From Chloroflexota bacterium (lineage in GTDB: Bacteria > Chloroflexota > Dehalococcoidia > SHYM01), in NCBI GenBank assembly GCA_016199375.1, contig JACQGV010000162.1, positions 1-7,719 on the forward strand: a DNA stretch of 7,719 nt, read 5' to 3'. How positions within the stretch are numbered: position 1 is the first letter of the stretch; the number at the start of each line of letters is the position of its first letter. Position numbers and translations under genes: made by a program. Below are positions 6,238 through 7,719 of this stretch, one piece after another. The notes beneath the pieces were generated by a model that saw only the letters and a list, made by a program, of their open reading frames with translations, searched no databases and was not told the origin of the DNA.

Positions 6238-7425
6238 CTAGTCCCTGGCGGTGAAGATGTTGACCAGGCTCACGTACATCCCCGGCAGGCCGCCCTGTTC
6301 GTGGGTCAGCGCCACCGACGCGCCCTTCACCTGGCGCTCCCCGCACTTGCCCTGGAGCTGCTTATAGGCCTCGTACAACTTGGCCGGGGTGGAGCCGGCG
6401 TGGCCGAAGGACTTGAGCCCCCCGTTGGGGCTCACGGGCAAATCGCCCTCCATGTCGAAGACGCCGGCCTGGGCGTACTCCCCACCCTTGCCACGGGGCG
6501 CGAAGCCGAAGTCCTCGTAGGCCACCAGCTCCACCACGGTGAAGGCGTCGTGGAGGCAGGCGAAGTCAAGCTCCTTCAGGGGCTCCTTAATCCCCGCCAT
6601 CTCGTAGGCCTGGCCCACGGCGATGACGTTCTCCGGGAAGTGAACCCAGTCGTAAGCGGTGTCAATGCGGCCCTGCATGGTGCCGGTGCTCATGCCTTGG
6701 CCCCGCAGCAGCACGAAGTCGTCCCGGAACTGCTTGGCCAGCTCGGCGCGGGTTAAGACCACGGCGGCCGCCCCGTGGGGCATGACGCAGCAGTCGTGGA
6801 GCCCCAGGGGCCAGGAGATCATGGGGGCGTTCATATAGGTGTCCAGGTCTATCTCTTTGCGCATGTAAGCCAGGGGGTTCCGCACGCCATTCCGGTAGTT
6901 CTTGATGGCGATGCGGCCCAGGGCCCTCTTGGTTGCCTCGTAGCCAAGACCGTAGTGGTGGGCGTAGCGGGTGACGAAGGTAGCGAAGGTGCTGGCGGCG
7001 TTACGGCTGCCGAAAGTCACGCGCTGACCAAAGGTCTGGTCGCCACCCGTGCCGCCCACAAACACCCCGCGCTCGAGAGACTGGCCGTCGAAGTGGGCCG
7101 TCACCCCCGCCGCCAGAACCACGTCGTATATGCCCGCGGCCACGGCGAAGGCGGCGTTGCGGAAGGCGTCGCCGCCCGTGGCGCACCAGCTATTCACCTC
7201 GGTGACGGGCACGAAGTTGAGCTTCAGGCTGCGGCCCAGCAGAAAGCCGGCCTCGCTACTGCCCCCCAGCCAGGCCGCCTGGACATCCCCCGTCCCGATG
7301 CCGGCGTCGCCCAGCGCTTCGAAGCACGCCTCGACCAGGAGGTCCTCCGCGTCCTTGTCGTAGTAGTCACGAAACGGAGTGCAGCCAGCCCCGATAATAG
7401 CCACCCGGTTCCTGAGGCTTTCCAT
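6238..7425 (-). CDS. SCP2-type thiolase-like protein (acetyl-CoA acetyltransferase family)
   Basis: A 395-aa cytoplasmic thiolase-superfamily enzyme, first gene after the promoter. Expected chemistry is thiolytic cleavage or Claisen condensation of an acyl-CoA. The N-terminus is NRVAIIGAGCTPF. The nucleophilic Cys is C81 in EVNSWCATGG, followed by AAFAVAAGIYDVVLAAG. LHDCCVMPHGAAAVVLT (209-225) matches the SCP2-type mid-region. The active-site histidines are H292 (CLHDAFTVVE) and H342 (NGGLKSFGHAGSTPA). The usual C-terminal CxG cysteine is absent: that region reads ALTHEQGGLPG (372-382), as in the SCP2/archaeal-type thiolases, which often depend on a separate DUF35 OB-fold partner; none is seen here. 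Family match is strong; the exact reaction is not. The ATG at 7425 is preferred. An in-frame TTG at 7488 lies inside the promoter, upstream of the expected transcript start. The ribosome site is weak and purine-rich (AGAAGAAAG, 7437-7429). Confidence 0.92.
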   Translation of the reverse strand: MESLRNRVAIIGAGCTPFRDYYDKDAEDLLVEACFEALGDAGIGTGDVQAAWLGGSSEAGFLLGRSLKLNFVPVTEVNSWCATGGDAFRNAAFAVAAGIYDVVLAAGVTAHFDGQSLERGVFVGGTGGDQTFGQRVTFGSRNAASTFATFVTRYAHHYGLGYEATKRALGRIAIKNYRNGVRNPLAYMRKEIDLDTYMNAPMISWPLGLHDCCVMPHGAAAVVLTRAELAKQFRDDFVLLRGQGMSTGTMQGRIDTAYDWVHFPENVIAVGQAYEMAGIKEPLKELDFACLHDAFTVVELVAYEDFGFAPRGKGGEYAQAGVFDMEGDLPVSPNGGLKSFGHAGSTPAKLYEAYKQLQGKCGERQVKGASVALTHEQGGLPGMYVSLVNIFTARD

Positions 7426-7473
7426 AGTCTTTCTTCTGTTCTCATGCTTAGATACACCTGAACCGACGAGCTT

Positions 7474-7502
7474 CTTATACAGCGGCAATTAGGCATTGTC
7501 AA
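7474..7502 (-). promoter_or_regulatory. Near-consensus sigma70-type promoter for the operon
   Basis: On the minus strand, TTGACA (7502-7497, 6/6 to the -35 consensus) is followed by exactly 17 nt and then TATAAG (7479-7474, 5/6 to the -10 consensus). Transcription would start near 7467, giving a leader of about 42 nt before the thiolase ATG at 7425. The local AT-richness contrasts with the surrounding GC-rich DNA. The TGA inside TTGACA is the stop codon of the partial upstream gene. It is the only promoter-like pair I see ahead of the six downstream genes. Assignment is by consensus only. Confidence 0.75.
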
Positions 7503-7719
7503 GCCGTCATAACTGCCAACCATGCGACGATATTAGTCAGCTGACTCACCGTGGTCTTGCGGCCGGTCAGCAAGAGCAGACCGAAGAATACCGTTGCGAG
7601 CGAGACACGTACGACCAGATGCGCGTTAGCCGCCTCCGGCATCAGTGACGCCAGCCAGAACGCCACGGCCACGCTTCCGAGGATCAGCGAGGGGTAAAGC
7701 CTATGTAGGACTCCAGATC
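7499..7719 (-). CDS. C-terminal end of an unidentified hydrophobic (membrane) protein, partial
   Basis: A minus-strand frame is open from the window edge (first full codon at 7717) to a TGA at 7501-7499, giving 72 residues without a start. The other two minus frames contain stops early in this stretch. The peptide has three hydrophobic segments: YPSLILGSVAVAFWLASLMP (about residues 8-27), LVVRVSLATVFFGLLLLTG (34-52), and TNIVAWLAVMTA at the very end. Short polar links with TGRKTT separate the second and third. Codon third positions are mostly G or C, which fits real coding in this GC-rich genome. I do not recognise the family. It reads in the same direction as the operon, but a strong promoter overlaps its stop codon, so it may belong to a separate transcription unit. 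A chance open frame of this length is possible at high GC, but the regular pattern of membrane spans argues for a gene. Confidence 0.6.
   Translation of the reverse strand, partial: SGVLHRLYPSLILGSVAVAFWLASLMPEAANAHLVVRVSLATVFFGLLLLTGRKTTVSQLTNIVAWLAVMTA
7535..7546. promoter_or_regulatory. Perfect 12-bp palindrome upstream of the operon promoter (possible operator)
   Basis: AGTCAGCTGACT is a perfect inverted repeat centred about 73 bp upstream of the predicted transcription start, a distance used by some activators. It lies inside the last codons of the upstream partial gene. One or two perfect 12-mers are expected by chance in a window of this size, so the position is the only reason to list it. 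Confidence 0.2.

Noticed and set aside
6775..7461. 228-codon plus-strand open frame covering the thiolase and its leader
   Set aside because: Antisense to a well-supported thiolase and without recognisable domains; no ribosome site argues for it.
7224..7523. 99-codon minus-strand frame, including an ATG at 7445 that could act as a leader start
   Set aside because: It overlaps the thiolase start in another frame and has no SD or domain; its 5' part lies in the promoter. An upstream out-of-frame ATG in the leader is noted but unsupported as functional.
1..7719. CRISPR array, tRNA, insertion sequence or phage element
   Set aside because: No regularly spaced direct repeats, no tRNA cloverleaf, no transposase or integrase-like protein and no terminal inverted repeats were seen on reading both strands.

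Overview
The window is GC-rich bacterial chromosome in which every recognisable gene lies on the minus strand. It reads as one catabolic or uptake operon, transcribed from about position 7467 towards position 1. The lineage is an inference. High GC, an Ala/Thr/Pro linker behind the lipoprotein cysteine, and multiple CaiB/BaiF-type CoA transferases next to dipeptide-type ABC transporter genes would fit Chloroflexota (Dehalococcoidia/SAR202-like) or another high-GC environmental bacterium. No rRNA or other phylogenetic marker is present to decide.

Layout in transcription order: (a) 7719-7499 is the C-terminal end of a hydrophobic, probably membrane, protein whose start lies outside the window. 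(b) A near-consensus sigma70-type promoter (TTGACA, 17 nt, TATAAG) spans 7502-7474; its -35 box contains the stop codon of the upstream gene. (c) 7425-6238 encodes an SCP2-type thiolase-like protein. (d) 6162-4510 encodes a family 5 solute-binding lipoprotein with a strong Shine-Dalgarno sequence. (e) 4500-4461 is a 17-bp stem-loop between the binding-protein gene and the permease genes. (f) 4448-3501 and 3491-2580 encode DppB-like and DppC-like permeases. (g) 2569-1361 and 1358-81 encode two different class III (CaiB/BaiF) CoA transferases. Positions 1-80 hold nothing I can support. No intergenic stretch exceeds 75 nt after start correction, so there is no unexplained region over 300 bases.

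Proposed working model (inference): the lipoprotein and two permeases import a small organic solute. One or both CoA transferases convert a carboxylic acid to its CoA thioester, using an existing acyl-CoA as donor. The thiolase-like enzyme acts on a CoA intermediate. The two ATPase subunits that such a transporter needs are not in the window. They may lie downstream of position 1, upstream, or elsewhere in the genome. The substrate cannot be read from the sequence.

The parts most worth a second look are the stem-loop at 4461-4500, the promoter that overlaps the upstream stop codon, the transporter/CoA-transferase/thiolase combination without ATPases, and the thiolase, which lacks the usual C-terminal cysteine. 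I did not find an obviously new class of system.
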